Positions 1-34,560 of a stretch of DNA of 64,000 nucleotides are shown piece by piece. A program made the position numbers and the translations under genes. The notes beneath the pieces were generated by a model. That model did no database searches and had not been told where the DNA came from. It saw nothing but the letters and a program-made list of their open reading frames with translations. The DNA comes from Ailurus styani (Eukaryota; Chordata; Mammalia; Carnivora; Ailuridae), in NCBI GenBank assembly GCA_002007465.1, contig LNAC01000036.1:3893016-3957015 (forward strand), read 5' to 3'. Each line of letters starts with the position of its first letter. The stretch's first letter is position 1.

Positions 1-799
1 CTGTAATTCCCACAGCCACGTCCCTGATCTCAGCTTCTGCCCTTGGCGAGGGACCTGTGGCTAACACGTCCTGTGCTGCTCCCCCAGCCCAGACGGAGCC
101 AAGGTTGTCCGGAAGCCTCGACGTTCCACTACACCGCCAGGGGTCTACAGCCACACCCCCAAGGCAGAAATAGGAGGCTGTGGACAAGGAGAAGGAGGGG
201 CAGGGAAAGGGCTCTGCTGTCCCCGCAGATAACCCTGGTCTCCCTCACCCCAAGCTTTCCCACCTCCACGCCCCTCCCATGCCCTTCCTCCTGCCTGGCA
301 TACCCTCCCAGCCACAGCTCCAAGAGCCATCTGAGCGTGTACACCTCCGTCCCAAGCAGGTGGAAGGCCCTCCCCAGCTCGGAGCTCCATTTCCCCTGCC
401 AGCATAACCCCTTGGGGAGGTCCCTCTAGATACTCCTCTCCCCCGACAACCCGATGCTTCTCCAGGCAGCCCCTCGAACTCTCTAATGCATCTCTCAGGT
501 CTGGCACCCTGTCCCTGCCCCAGAAACACAGCCAGTCACTGTCAGGTCCAACCAAAAAGCAAAGCACCCAACACAATTCAAGGATGGAGTAGCTTTTGCC
601 TGTATCCAGAGGTTCTTCAGGCTCCTGGGACTGTAAATACCCACTTACCCTAAAGCATTTAACATATGCTTGAATTTATAAGAAACCAACCACAACAATT
701 CCAGGCAGAGTCTGGGGAAGCTAACCAGGAATAGGCCATGGACAGCGAGACTCAGGGCTTGTGGGCAGAGGGGAGGATTGGGGGTCCTCTAGCCCCTTC

Positions 800-1110
800 C
801 GCACCTCTTCATACCTTCAGTGGCCTCCCATGGCCCTCAAGAGAAAATCCACGTTCCTCACTGCCTTCCAAGGCCCTGTGGTAGCTGGCTCTCCCCTACC
901 CCCACACCCCCCCCTCACATCAAGACTTCCTCCTTCAGTTATGTCCAAACGCCATGCCTCCTGGGCTTTGCATATGCTGTTCCCTCTGCCTGGGGCACTC
1001 CACACCCACGTGCACACACGCTTTTTCTGTGGCTAACTCTTAAGCGTCCTCCACGTCTCAGCCTGGACATCTTTCCAAGACACCTTCCCTGGGCCCTCCA
1101 GGTTAGGTGC
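800..1110. repeat. L2-like fragment
   Basis: ctttgcatatgctgttccct followed by ctgcctggggcactccacac and cagcctggacatctttccaa, the familiar L2 3'-region pattern. Confidence 0.65.
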
Positions 1111-1489
1111 CACTGTCATGAGGCTGGGCCTCTGTCAGCCCGGGTGTGACAGCTGTGCCTCACAGCGCTGCTTCCCAGCCAGCCGCCCCACCCCCACCCC
1201 CAGACTTCGGGCTCCGGGAGGGCAGAGGCCGCACGGAAACCTGCTCCGGAAAGGCGGGCTGTGTGTGTGAACGGGAGCACGAGGCCTCCCACCACCTGCT
1301 CTGGAGTGTCTGTCCGTGGGCGTGCACGCGTTGCATATGTCTAGGGCCAGGGAAGGGGACGCCATACCACGTGCTGCCCCTCACAGCGGCTGTATGAAAG
1401 TAGCACTTACTGCACAGATTATTTCCGTCTGCCTCGGGTCTAACCGAGCTCGGTGTCAGCCAGAGGCGTCCCCTGAAGGTCCGGCCACC

Positions 1490-1700
1490 CACATTCACTG
1501 AGTGCTTACTGTGTGCCAGGCACCGTGCTGAGCGAGTCACGTGCCAGTCTGCTTGAATCCGCAGTGTTTCTAGCAGGCAGCTCCTGTTCCGGCACCTCCA
1601 CGGTACAGGTGAGGAAACAGGTTCAGAGAGCTTCAGCAAGCTGCCCTGGATCACACAGCCAGACAGGGGCGGAGCCGGGGTCTGAACGCGGTCGGTGGGG
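1490..1700 (-). repeat. MIR, nearly complete
   Basis: gagtgcttactgtgtgccag, then gtgaggaaacaggttcagag and gatcacacagccagacaggg, read in reverse. Confidence 0.85.
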
Positions 1701-1959
1701 CTCGGGGGGCTCGGGGGCTGAACCGTCAGGCGGCGCCACCTCTGGTGCACGGGGAGATGTGGGCCAGAGCCGGGCCGGAGGCGGAGAATCTGGACATCAG
1801 GGTGAGAGAGGCTCACAGAGACTCTGGGCCCACTCCTGCCGCGAGATGGCCCAAGTCACACGGGGTGGGGATACTGCTTCCTGGAGGGTGACAGTGACCG
1901 GAGAAGGCTGCCTCCCCAGGCGGGAAGGACCAGGTCATGACCCAAGTGTCTGGGACACT

Positions 1960-3200
1960 GAGCACCAGGGAGCTGCTGCAAAGTGGCTGGGGTATCGAGA
2001 GGGTCAAGACGGGGCAGAGAAAGGGCCAAGATCCCCGCTCCAGGGAGTCCTTAGCAGTTGTTCTTCAGAACACCAAGAGCCCCTTCCTGGCCGTCCCCAG
2101 GGCCTCAGCCTGGGCCCCTTTCCCCGCGGAGCACAGCCCTGTGCCTTCCCGCCCTGGCTCCGGCTGGCGAGAACGCTGCGATCCTTCCTTCTGGACAAGC
2201 GTGCAGGCCGTTCTCCCATCCCTCCCGTCCCTCTCGAAGCGGGCCGGACGGTGGCCTGGCTAACGGAGCACCGGCGCCCCAGCGCCGTCCCAGCGGCGCG
2301 AGCCCAGGGGCTGCCTCTCCAACCGATTCCAGCCCCGGGCGCCCGGGAATGAAGAAACAGCCCCTCCCAGGCCTTCCCTGGTTGCTGTCCCATTCGGGCG
2401 GCCCCGGGTGCTCACGGCACCCCGGGGGCTTTACTTCTCCCCCTTCCTAAAGGGGATCGGCTCCAAGCGGGAAGCGGCTGCTGTCTACAGCAGCGCCTGC
2501 CCCCGGAAGGCAGGAGACCCGACCGCCTTCCCCGCACGGTGACCTTCCCGCCAGCCTGGCCTCTGCGGTCCGCTCTGCCGGTCCTTCTTATCCTCCAGGG
2601 CTCTCTGGGTGCAGAGCGGCGTGAGCTGCTTTCACCTGACCACTGCCTCCCCAGAGCAGCTCTTACTAGCTTCCCACCGTACAAACGCGGCGGAGGCTCG
2701 GGGTGGTGACCTGCTTTGCCCAAGTCACAGTGAGGACGCGGCGGGGACAGGATCCAAAACCTGGCAGCCTGACCACTGAGCCCCCTTCTGCCTCCCAAAC
2801 CACCAGACCGTGTCCCGCCATCCTGCCCTCGCCAGGTCAGCCCTGGTGTCCTCGCTCTCCACCTCCACCTCTGCCACCCGCCTCCCTAGGAGCCACGGAG
2901 GGGCCTCACTCCGCTGGCGGGCCCGACGGGACCGGGTCCTTGTCCCCCGGGGAGAGGCCCTGGCTGAGCCGCCGCCGCCTGCCTCCCGGGCCTTGCGCGG
3001 CACACTGTCCACGGCGGGGCCGACAGATCCCCCCGTCCCCGGGCGTGCTGAGCACCGGCCACAGGCAAAGGACGGCGGACACACAGGGGCCCGGCCGGTG
3101 GGGCTGGGAGTTGTGGGGAGACGCAGGGGAGACGCAGGACAGACGCCAGACACGCGGCAGGTAAACTAGCGGTAAACTGCTGCTGCGGCCATCCTCGGAG
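1960..3200. promoter_or_regulatory. CpG-dense stretch in CPNE2 intron 14
   Basis: GC-rich with many CpGs, strongest at 2,100-2,420 and 2,880-3,110 (for example gagccgccgccgcctgcc). No CPNE2 exon falls here. Such intragenic or 3' CpG islands are common in carnivore genomes and are often methylated, so a promoter role is uncertain. An open frame of 279 codons on the plus strand (1513-2352) is a by-product of high GC. Confidence 0.4.
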
Positions 3201-4350
3201 TCCAGACGAGAGCGAACAGAGAAGGTGGGAGATCAGCCTCAGAGGGGCGGTCCAGGAAGGCCACTGGGCCGGGGGGCGGGGTGGAACCCGAGGGGACGCA
3301 GAGGGACGGGTGGAGCCACCCAGGCAGTCAGCCGGGCAGGGGACGAGCTTGTGTGTGTGAGGGAAGGGAGAGGTGGGTGGTCGGATCCTAAGGGGAGGGA
3401 GGCGTGGGGGTGGGAGAGGAGGTCGCTATGGAAGGGAGTGGCAGGCTCGGTTGTGAGAGGACACCCCTGCCCCCGCCGCCGCAGGAGAATGGAGTCTAGG
3501 GGCCAGAGCGGTGAGCCTGCGTCCAGTGACAGAAGTCGGTGGTCTTGGCACTGGGAAGGACAATCTGAGGTAACATTTTGGAGGCAGAACGAAAAGGACA
3601 GTCTAGAAGGCACATCAGCCGGGGCACAGAGACTTCCTTTCCAAGGGGGAAGCCAGAGCGGGCCCCAGGCTCCTGAAGGTCTCCCCCCGGGGGGTGGGGG
3701 GTGCGGCCAGGCAGGAGGCGGACCCAAGTTTCCTTGGTGGCAGCCCAGGCTCCGCCACCCAGAGCTAGGAGCTGGGTTTCTAGCCTTGGCTGGAACCTGA
3801 CAAGTGGCCCGGGGGACAGGGCCTGGAAAGGGCTACTCGTGGCACCACCCTCGGGCCAGGGGGGAAAGACTTCTCCGCTCGAGCTACACAGTCAGGTCCG
3901 AGCGAATCCTGGTAGGCAGAGGGGGAAGCGGACAAGGTGACCCTTGGTGACCCCAGCACTGGCGTTAGGCCGGAGCTAGAGGACACGGCGAGGGCCAGGG
4001 AGGTGGAGGCTGACGCCGGCCACCTGCCATGCATTCCAGACGCCGCACAGCAGCCCCGGCGGGCAGCTTTAGGGCTGCAGGGACCACCGTCTCTTGGTCT
4101 CCACGTGTCCGGGGAATAACGAGTACTGCGTGCCCTGGGGAGACACCTCCCACTGATCACCGCCCTGTGTCCTACTAAGCACGAACGGAACCACTGTGTC
4201 TTTTTCAAGTCTGCCCTCCAGAAAGCCAGGACCAGTCAAGTTGAACTTAGTCCAATCCCCTCACCATACCTGCAGCTAAACTGAGGCAGAGAAGTCCGAC
4301 TCTCCAGCTCACCAGCCCCCCGGGGGTGGGCAGAGCAGGGACAGACCTCA

Positions 4351-26735
<22,385 letters not shown>

Positions 26736-27919
26736 TTAGTCTCCGGTGGGCATGTTTAGTTTGAAGTTATTATCTGTGTCTGTCAATCTCTACCTATGAG
26801 ACACATGCAAAGCCAAGTCGCCCCTGTCAGATTAGTGACAGATCACAGTGGACATGTGCATCTAAGACATTCACTTTGCCAGGAAAACCTGGGTTTCTCC
26901 TGGGTGATTAACATTTTGGCATCTTATGGCTACAGTGGAGCCTATAATAGCTCAGGTTTCCCTCCTTGGTTTGGCCACTAGGAAACTCACTCCCGATAAC
27001 TTATCTGAAATTTGACTTTGTTCATTGCAGTCTTGTTCACCTTGTGTATCCCAGGCCTAAGTAAGCACAGTGACTGATGCACAAGGAGGCAGTGAGTGTA
27101 CGCTTGTTGAATCAAAAAGATGAGCATATAAATCACTGAATGGATAGACCCTCCACATTGCTCAGATTCTGCCTGAGTAGGTCATTATCCTCAACACAGA
27201 ATTTACTCTTTCACTTGCACATGGCTTCCCCCAGATTCCATGTACAGAGCCTTGTGTTCCCCTTCCGCTGTCATGGCTAATTACTAGAGGAGGGGAGCTT
27301 TGGGCTCCACCCATAACAAGGCCCCTTGGACAAGCCCTCTGGCTCTCTGTGCCTCAGTTTCCTCATCTGCCCACGAGACATCATGACACAGCCCTCCCAG
27401 ACTCCGGTGCTTGGGTCTTATTTCCAGCAACTCATCTGTAGTTCCCGTAGGCCCCGTCACTGTGTAGATGAGTCCAGCTCCCACTCACCTACGAAGGCCA
27501 GTTTCCAGCTCCTTGACTAATACGTCACTCCCTCACTGCTGAGCAGGTTACCAGCCCTGCACTGCCCCCAAGCAGGGGACACGGATCCAACTTACTGTGC
27601 TTCTGAGTGCTGCCTATGAGCTGAGCAAGAGATCTGCTAATCCTCAGTCATTCATTCAAGAGCGTACTGAGCATCTACTAGGTCCCAGGCCCTGGGTCGG
27701 GACTGGGATCCTATGGGGAGAAGACTGCACAGCCCATCCCAGCTCACACGGTCTGGCTAACAGTGCGGGGAGAGCAGCCAGGTCCCGGGGGGCACCGGGG
27801 GCTTTATTCTGAAAGTGATGGAAGTCTCGGGGGGTCTAAAGTAGGGAACTGACATGATCTGATTTGTGTTTCGAACCGCTGACTCTAGCCCCTGTGGGGA
27901 GAAGGGGATGTTCGTGTGG

Positions 27920-28580
27920 AGAGGCAGCAGGGAGGCTGGCGAGGAGGCGGCTGTCAGCCGGGCGGGAGGGACCGAGCACAGCGGCCGTGCTGGGCCCGGC
28001 CTTCTCCCTCTGACCCGGCCACAGCCCGCACCCTGAGCCCCGGCCCGCCTCCGGCTGGGAACACGGAGGCCCCGGTCCGCACGAGACCTGGGCAAGTGTG
28101 GGGCTGGCGTCCGAGGCCCCCGTCCCTCTCCAGACTCGGCGCAGCTCAGGGCATGCCTGGCAGGGGAGGATCCGGGCCAGCGACAGAGCCTGTCCTCATC
28201 CCCTCCCTCCCACCGTCTGTCTCTACAACCTCATCATCATCACGCGAGCCCAGAGCATCAGGACAGCACTGCAATTTGCCCGCAGGGTTTATTCCTGTCC
28301 TGTAAAAATTAGTTTCCACTGGAAGGGCTGGGGGAACTGCACTCGTTCTCNNNNNNNNNNNNNNNNNNNNNNNNNNNNNNNNNNNNNNNNNNNNNNNNNN
28401 NNNNNNNNNNNNNNNNNNNNNNNNNNNNNNNNNNNNNNNNNNNNNNNNNNNNNNNNNNNNNNNNNNNNNNNNNNNNNNNNNNNNNNNNNNNNNNNNNNNN
28501 NNNNNNGCAAATCCTCGACCCAGTCCGGGGGGCGGGGGACGGGGGGGGATAGGGACGTCCGAAATGGACACCTCGCCATG
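27920..28580. promoter_or_regulatory. CpG-rich patch in CPNE2 intron 1 around an N gap
   Basis: From about 27,950 to 28,200 the sequence is dense in cg and ccgg (gccgggcgggagggaccg, then ggcccggcc) and leads into the gap. No exon or known repeat explains it. It could be an alternative promoter or enhancer for CPNE2, but nothing in the sequence proves activity. Confidence 0.35.
28351..28506. other. Assembly gap, 156 N
   Basis: A run of N in CPNE2 intron 1, followed by a G-rich stretch (ggggggcggggg type). Probably another GC-related dropout. Confidence 0.99.
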
Positions 28581-30269
28581 TGGCTGAGGGATCGCCTATT
28601 TATGCTCACAACCACCTGGAGGTGGGCTGGCCCCCCCAGTCACCCCCATTTTACAGAGCAGGAAAGAGGCCCAGAGAGTGAAATTCACCTGCCCAAGGTC
28701 TCAGGGCCAGGAGGCCACAGACGCAGGGTATGAGCTGGGTCTCCAGGACCCCGGGGCCCACCTGTGACCTTCTGGCCAGGGCTGGGGACAGCCGAGCACG
28801 GTGAGGACCTGGGACCTTGGGCGGGAACGAAGGGGAGTCAGCCCAGGCAAAGGGAACCCCTGTTCCTCTGGAGTCGCGCTGTCCCCATCTCTGGGGTCAT
28901 CCCTGATGGGGTGGGCTCCCGCTGACCTGCCTCCTCTCCACCTGACGGGCCCCCTTCACGACACCCCATTCAGCCCGCTGCCAAGTGGGAGGCACTTGCT
29001 TTCATCCTGAAGCGTGTCAGGGACCCCCCCGTGCGCACACGCACGTGTATGATCACATACACACACGTGTACGCGTGCCCCGGACGAACAGAGGCAAAGG
29101 CACGCACGCGTATGAGCACCTTGGGGCTGCTTCTCCCCTGCCCTCCCCCACGTCCAAGCCACTGTCATCACTCCAGTGTCACCACGCTGTCCTCCTACCC
29201 CACGCTGGCTCTGGCCTGGCCGAGGGCATGGCCGGAAGGGCCAGGTCCCAGGGGAGGGTCAGGCTGGGCCGCTTCAGCTGGGAGGCCCCAGCTAGAGTGG
29301 GCAAGAGGCGGGAAGGGGAGGGGCGCTTCTGCCCCAGCCCGGGGCCGGCAGGTTCCCCATCCCCAACTCACCCTCCGGCTGGAAGCTTCTGGATCCCCGA
29401 AATGGGGAGCACATGATGTCCAGAGTTGGGGCAGGCGAGGGTCAGAGTGGGCCCCTCTGTGCCAGCCCGGCGGCGGGCAGGCGGGCCGGACCCCGAGGCC
29501 TGACGCAACGGAAAAAGAAATGACAGCTTCTGCCGAGCCGGGGGGAGGGGGGGGCTCCCCTCCTACTCCAGCAGGAGGGCAGGCGGACAAGGTGTCATTA
29601 AGGGAGGGTTGGGCCTGCCATGCGCATCTGGGCCAAGTGGAAACCTCCTTAATGCAGCACCCGCCCCACAGGTAATTTGAGGTTACTGGCTGCCGAGGGG
29701 GCACAGGGAGCCAGGGCCTGCTCGCAGATCCTGACTCTTGACCCAGGTGGGCACAGGCCTTCCAGGGTGAGCAGAGCCCCAGGGAAGGAGCTAGAAGGTG
29801 GGGATGTGAAACCAGTAGTCCCTCTTACAGATGAGGCACAGAGAGGGCAGGGCTTGGGAATTCCCACTCATTCCTTCCACAAACCCCCCCCCCCCCGACC
29901 GAGGGCCCACGATGAAGAACAATGAACAGGCACAGAGGCTTCGGCCCCCAACAGGGTCCCCTGGCCCCAGCTCCTAATGCATCTTGCCCTCCAGGCAGAA
30001 CTGGACAGGATCTGGAGACGGGGGCTGAACCACGGGTCTGGAACGTTAGAGTTGTAGCTAGAGACCTAGGAAGCCATCATCCTTAATCTCTCTCCTTCAC
30101 CCCCATCTGTCCACGGCTGCTGCAGATTCGGCCTCCAGGATGCATGGAGCAATGTCCTTGTCACCCCACTTCCACTGCATTGGCCCAGCCAGCCAGATCT
30201 CCCTGAGCAACCCAGAGCCAGAAGGAGCCTTTCCACGCGCAAAGCAGACGCTACCGCACTTCTAACTGA

Positions 30270-30950
30270 AAATCTTCCAGTGGTTTCCCCTCCCAGGCCA
30301 CACAAAACCCCAATCCTTCCCTGGCTTCTACCCCATCTCATGCCACCCTCCCCCTCACCCCATCTGTCCCAGCTACACGGGCCTCCTCCAGCTCTGTAAA
30401 CAGGCCAACCTCTCTCCTACCTCAGGGCCTTTGCACTTGCTATTCATGCTGCCAGAAATGTTGTTCTTCACAGGATGGGTCTTGGTTGTGAGAGGCCTTC
30501 CCTGGNCATTTGACACAGAGAGAGAGATTACAAGTAGGCAGAGAGGCAGGCAGAGAGAGAGGAGAGAGGAGGAAGCAGGCTCCCTGCTGAGCAGAGAGCC
30601 CGATGTGGGCCTCGATCCCAGGACCCTAGGATCATGACCTGAGCCGAAGGCAGTGGCCTTAACCCACTGAGCCACCCAGGCGCCCTATTCAGAAATGTTG
30701 TTCTTCACAGGATGGGTCTTGGTTGTGAGAGGCCTTCCCTGGTCGCCCGAGCTAATGTGATTTCCGTCTCAGCCCCACACTGTTCCCTTTACAGATCATT
30801 GCAATGTACACTCACTTTACTTGTCTACTTGCCTGTGTACTGTCTGTCTGCCCCCTGCCTTGCCCCCCTAGAAGGTAATGTCCAGGAGGGAGGGATCATC
30901 ACTGCTTCCCCAGTGCCTGGGGCGGCAAGCACACATACTGAGTACTGAAT
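30270..30950. repeat. L2-like fragment interrupted by a SINE and a duplication
   Basis: cctcagggcctttgcacttg before the SINE, then ccagtgcctggggcggcaag and tgagtactgaataagtacat after it. Confidence 0.6.
30507..30687 (-). mobile_element. CAN-SINE of mustelid-like type, reverse, tail missing
   Basis: On the minus strand GGGCGCCTGGGTGGCTCAGT, then TGCCTACTTGTAATCTC and CTCTGTGTCAAATG. The poly(A)-side end is cut off at a single N (30506). Flanked by an exact 53-bp duplication of unique sequence. Confidence 0.93.
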
Positions 30951-31714
30951 AAGTACATAGCAGTAACGAGGGAGGGAGAAAACCCACCATGCAGGCTCTT
31001 TAATCTCAAAGAAATCACAACCACCTCTTCGTGGCACACATCACAAACCCCAGACCGTCATGATTGCTCCAGGAGACCAGCAGGAGAGGGCCTCACGTCC
31101 CCCTTCACAAGGCTGGGGACTGAGGCCCCAGAAGGGGCAGTGGTTTCTCTAAAACAGGGAAGGAGGATGCTGAGGCAAAAGGCCTGGTTGCTCAACTCCA
31201 TCCTTCCGCCCACTATCGGCCCCAGGGGCTCAGGACCCGGGAGCCGGGGCAGCGCACCCCACTCACGACAGGGAGGACACCCCGAGGCCAGGAAGGCTCC
31301 CAACTCAGAGACAGGCAGTGCCAGGAAGACACCAAGAGTGGCAGGCACAGGGAGAGGGGCGGTGGGCTGGGGGAGGCAGGTGGCTGAGCTGGAGAAAGGG
31401 GGAGCGAGTTGGGGAAAAGAGGGGAGGGAAGGCGAAGGGCAGAGCCCAGGGAGGCAGCAGCCCCGACTCCTGGGATTCTCAGCTGGTGGAGAGCATGGGC
31501 CAAGTGTAACAACGGGATGGCCTATCAGGACTTCGGGTGCAGGTCAGCAACGTGCCCCTTGAAAAAGTCTGTTCACCTTGATATTTAGAAGATGAAATAA
31601 AGAAATGCCGTTTGCGTGCCCACTATGGAGAATAATGCTCTACGAAGTCTGGTCGGTGGCAGGAACAAGGACGGGGGCTTGGTTCTCTGATCACTGTTCA
31701 GTGCCAGTGACGAG

Positions 31715-31915
31715 CACACCCTCTGGACTCAGGATACCTGACTTCGAATCTCTAGTTCGGCCGTTTACCCGCTGTGCGTCCTTGGGCGAGTTACTCAGTC
31801 TCTCTGGTCTCCGTTCCCCCCTCTACAAAACGACGACAGCGAGAGTGCTCTCACGGGGTGCTGTGAGGAGTCAGAGAAGGAAAGCACTTAGAATGACGGC
31901 TCGTAGCTGCTGCTA
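31715..31915 (+). repeat. MIR, nearly complete
   Basis: cctgacttcgaatctctagt, gtgcgtccttgggcgagtta, gctgtgaggagtcagagaag. Confidence 0.87.
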
Positions 31916-32904
31916 TTACCAGCAATTCTTAATGGCTGGGGCAGGCGGAGCAGATGACCACCTCGGGAGACGGGCGGAGTATACGGATTATGTAAAAGGT
32001 GCCCAAGAGTTAAAACTGGTTGAGAAATACGGCTCTAGGTTCCCCTTCTCAACCGGAAGCCACCACGCTGGGATGCCGGTAGCGGGGAGGTGGTGGATGG
32101 GGGGACCAGGGAGGGGATAACAGCTTCAGGCCCCACAAAGTGCACCCCTCAGGGCCTTGGGGTCCTCAGTCACACAGCGAAGCCCGCTCCGTGGGGTCTG
32201 ATCGTTGACAGCAGAGGCTCCAGCGGTGGCGGCTCCACGTGTGTTCCCCAGGTCCTCGGCATCTCCTGGGGGCTTGTCAGAAATGCAGCGTCCTGGGCCC
32301 CACCAGACCTGCTCGGTCAGAATCTCTAGAGTGGCACTTAGCAACGTGTGTTTTAACAAACCCTCCTGGTGATTCTGCGGTGGGCTGAAGTACACACGAG
32401 GGCCAGTGGGGGGGCTAGGTGGAGCATCGCGCTAAAATGCAGATTCTGATTCAGCAGGTCTGGGGAGGGGCCTCGATGTCTGCGTTTCCAACCGGCCCCC
32501 GTGACGCTGAGGCTGCCGCTCTGAGACCACACTTCGAGCACTCAGCTCCTAGATCCAAGCTTCCAATGCGGCCGCCTCACGACTGGCCACGTCCGAGGGA
32601 GGGCTCTGGGTGGGCCTGCCCTTGGTGTAATTAGGCCGATGTCATACTTGGTCCTCCTACCAGAACTATTCCCGGCCACGTCTCTGCAGATCTCTGAGTT
32701 GCCATGTCTGGTCTAGAGGGTAACACTGTTGGCTGGAACCCTCGGTTTACCAGATGTCTGGTCGCTGCTGGTCCTGACGGCTTCACTGGCTGAACTTCTG
32801 GGGGTCTGATGGTGTCTTGACTGTGTCCAGATCTAAGTGGCCTCCTTCGCCCCATTTCCTAGATGAGACGATCCGGGAAGACAAATGGCAACTGTATGAG
32901 GCTT

Positions 32905-33480
32905 CCCCAGAGAAAACAGAACCAACAGGATAGCTATATATAGAGAAAGAGATTTCTTTTAAAGATTTGGCTCATGCAGTTGTGGGGGCTGGCAAATTCT
33001 AAATCTGTAAGACAAGACGGAAAGCTAGAAATTCAGGTCAGAGGTGACGTTGGCAGTCTGGAGTCCAAAATCCACAGGGCAGGCCAGGCAGCGTGGAAAC
33101 TAGGCAAGATTTCTACGTTGCAGTATATATCTATTTTTATCGTAAAGTCTACCCCCCAACGTGGGGCTCGAACTCAGGACCCAAGATCAAGAGTCGCATG
33201 CTCTACCGACAGAGACAGCTGCCAGCTGGGCGTCCCTCTATGTTGTAGTCTTGGGGCCGAATTCCTTCTTCCTGGACAAAGTCTTTGCTTTTATAAAAGG
33301 CCTTCGATTGATTGGATAAGGCCCACCCACATCACGGACGATAATCGGCTTTAATAAAAGCCTACTGTTTTAAATGTTAATCCACCTAAAAAATACCTAC
33401 ACAGAGACATCAGACTGGTGTTTAACCAAACAACTGTTCACCGTAGCCTCGCCAAGGTGACACGTAAAATTAACCATCAC
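32905..33480 (+). repeat. LTR-type interspersed repeat with nested SINE
   Basis: Starts near gaggcttccccagagaaaac, contains gatttggctcatgcagttgt and ctgattggataaggcccacc-like sequence, and ends taaaattaaccatcac. I recognise it as a common mammalian LTR-type repeat but cannot name the family with certainty. A SINE at 33,130-33,236 splits it. Confidence 0.6.
33130..33236 (-). mobile_element. Older tRNA-derived SINE, reverse, inside an LTR-type repeat
   Basis: Minus strand contains a GGTAGAGCATGCGACTCTTG anticodon-arm segment, then GTTCGAGCCCCACGTTGGGG. It interrupts the surrounding repeat at 32,905-33,480. Confidence 0.82.
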
Positions 33481-33659
33481 CACAAACTTCAGGCCCGAGG
33501 AGCCCTGCATGGGGCAGGAAAACAGGGTGCTGGGGCTGGAGTTCTGGGCCAGCCCTTCCTGAATGTGGGAGCTAGGAGGGCCTACTCCCACTCAGTCCGC
33601 TGGAAGGGAAGAGAGGAGGCAGGTGTGGCTGCGCAGACAGGAAGTAGTAATAAACTAAG

Positions 33660-33790
33660 AGTAATAATAACACCTGCCCCCAGCCCTGCGCCGAGTACAG
33701 TATGGACTTTTAACTTCCATAGCTCCATGACATCCTTGAGCGAGGGGTTAGCACCACTCCCATTCTCCAGATGAGCAAACTGAGGCTTGG
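33660..33790 (-). repeat. MIR fragment
   Basis: cattctccagatgagcaaac then tgaggcttggaaggg at the high end; gagtacagtatggac at the low end. Confidence 0.7.
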
Positions 33791-34329
33791 AAGGGTCTGC
33801 GTTCCAGAGCCTCTGCTAAGATGACTTGGGATAAGCCCTTTGGTCCTTCCGGATGTTAGTTTTTCTTATCCATCGACTAGAAAGTACAAAGGGCCTGGTT
33901 CGAGAAGAGAAAAACCTCTCTGGGCTCCGGGCTGTTCTCAGGATGACACCCAAGCTCCCCAGGAGCGGTCGCGCTTCTGGCTCCAGCTACGCCGTCCACC
34001 GCGTGGGGCTCCGGCTGGACGTCTGCGCGCCTCCGCCATTCTGCGCCTGCTGTTCCATCTGCCCGGAGTGTCCTTCCCCTTGTTCACTTTGTTTTTTCAC
34101 TCTTCGGACTCGGCTCAGCAAAACCGAATGCCATTGATACCGCAGTGTCCCCCTCACCCCCCACCGCTACCCCCGGGCTGACAGTACCAAGAGGGTGACG
34201 AGGGTGTGGAGCCCCTGGAAACCTCAGGCCATGGGGTGGGGAGAAGGGGAGGGTGTGGACTGCTACAATCCCTTTGGGGGAATGCTTAGCAGGGTCTCCA
34301 AAAAGCTAAAAGACACAACCGCTGTGATG

Positions 34330-34560
34330 ACCCAGCCACCCCCAGCAGAAACATCACACACACATGTTCATCAAAGGAGCAAAGGTCCCCCCCCCCCGCC
34401 CCGCAATGACGCTCACGGCAGCACTATTTCTAGGAGCCCCAGACTGGATACCCAGTCATCGGAAGGAGGGCTAAGCAAACGGGACGGCCCACACCGTGGA
34501 TTACACTGTGGGGCTCCTGGACAGGCCGGACAGACAGAAAGGAGTACCCGGTCCTGTCTG
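34330..34560 (+). mobile_element. Degraded L1-like fragment
   Basis: Contains acatgttcatcaaaggagca, gcagcactatttctaggagc and atacccagtcatcggaagga, resembling the L1 ORF2 end, but divergent. Confidence 0.5.

Noticed and set aside
1513..2352. 279-codon plus-strand open frame
   Set aside because: High GC depletes stop codons; it starts within a MIR and has no recognisable domain or splice support.
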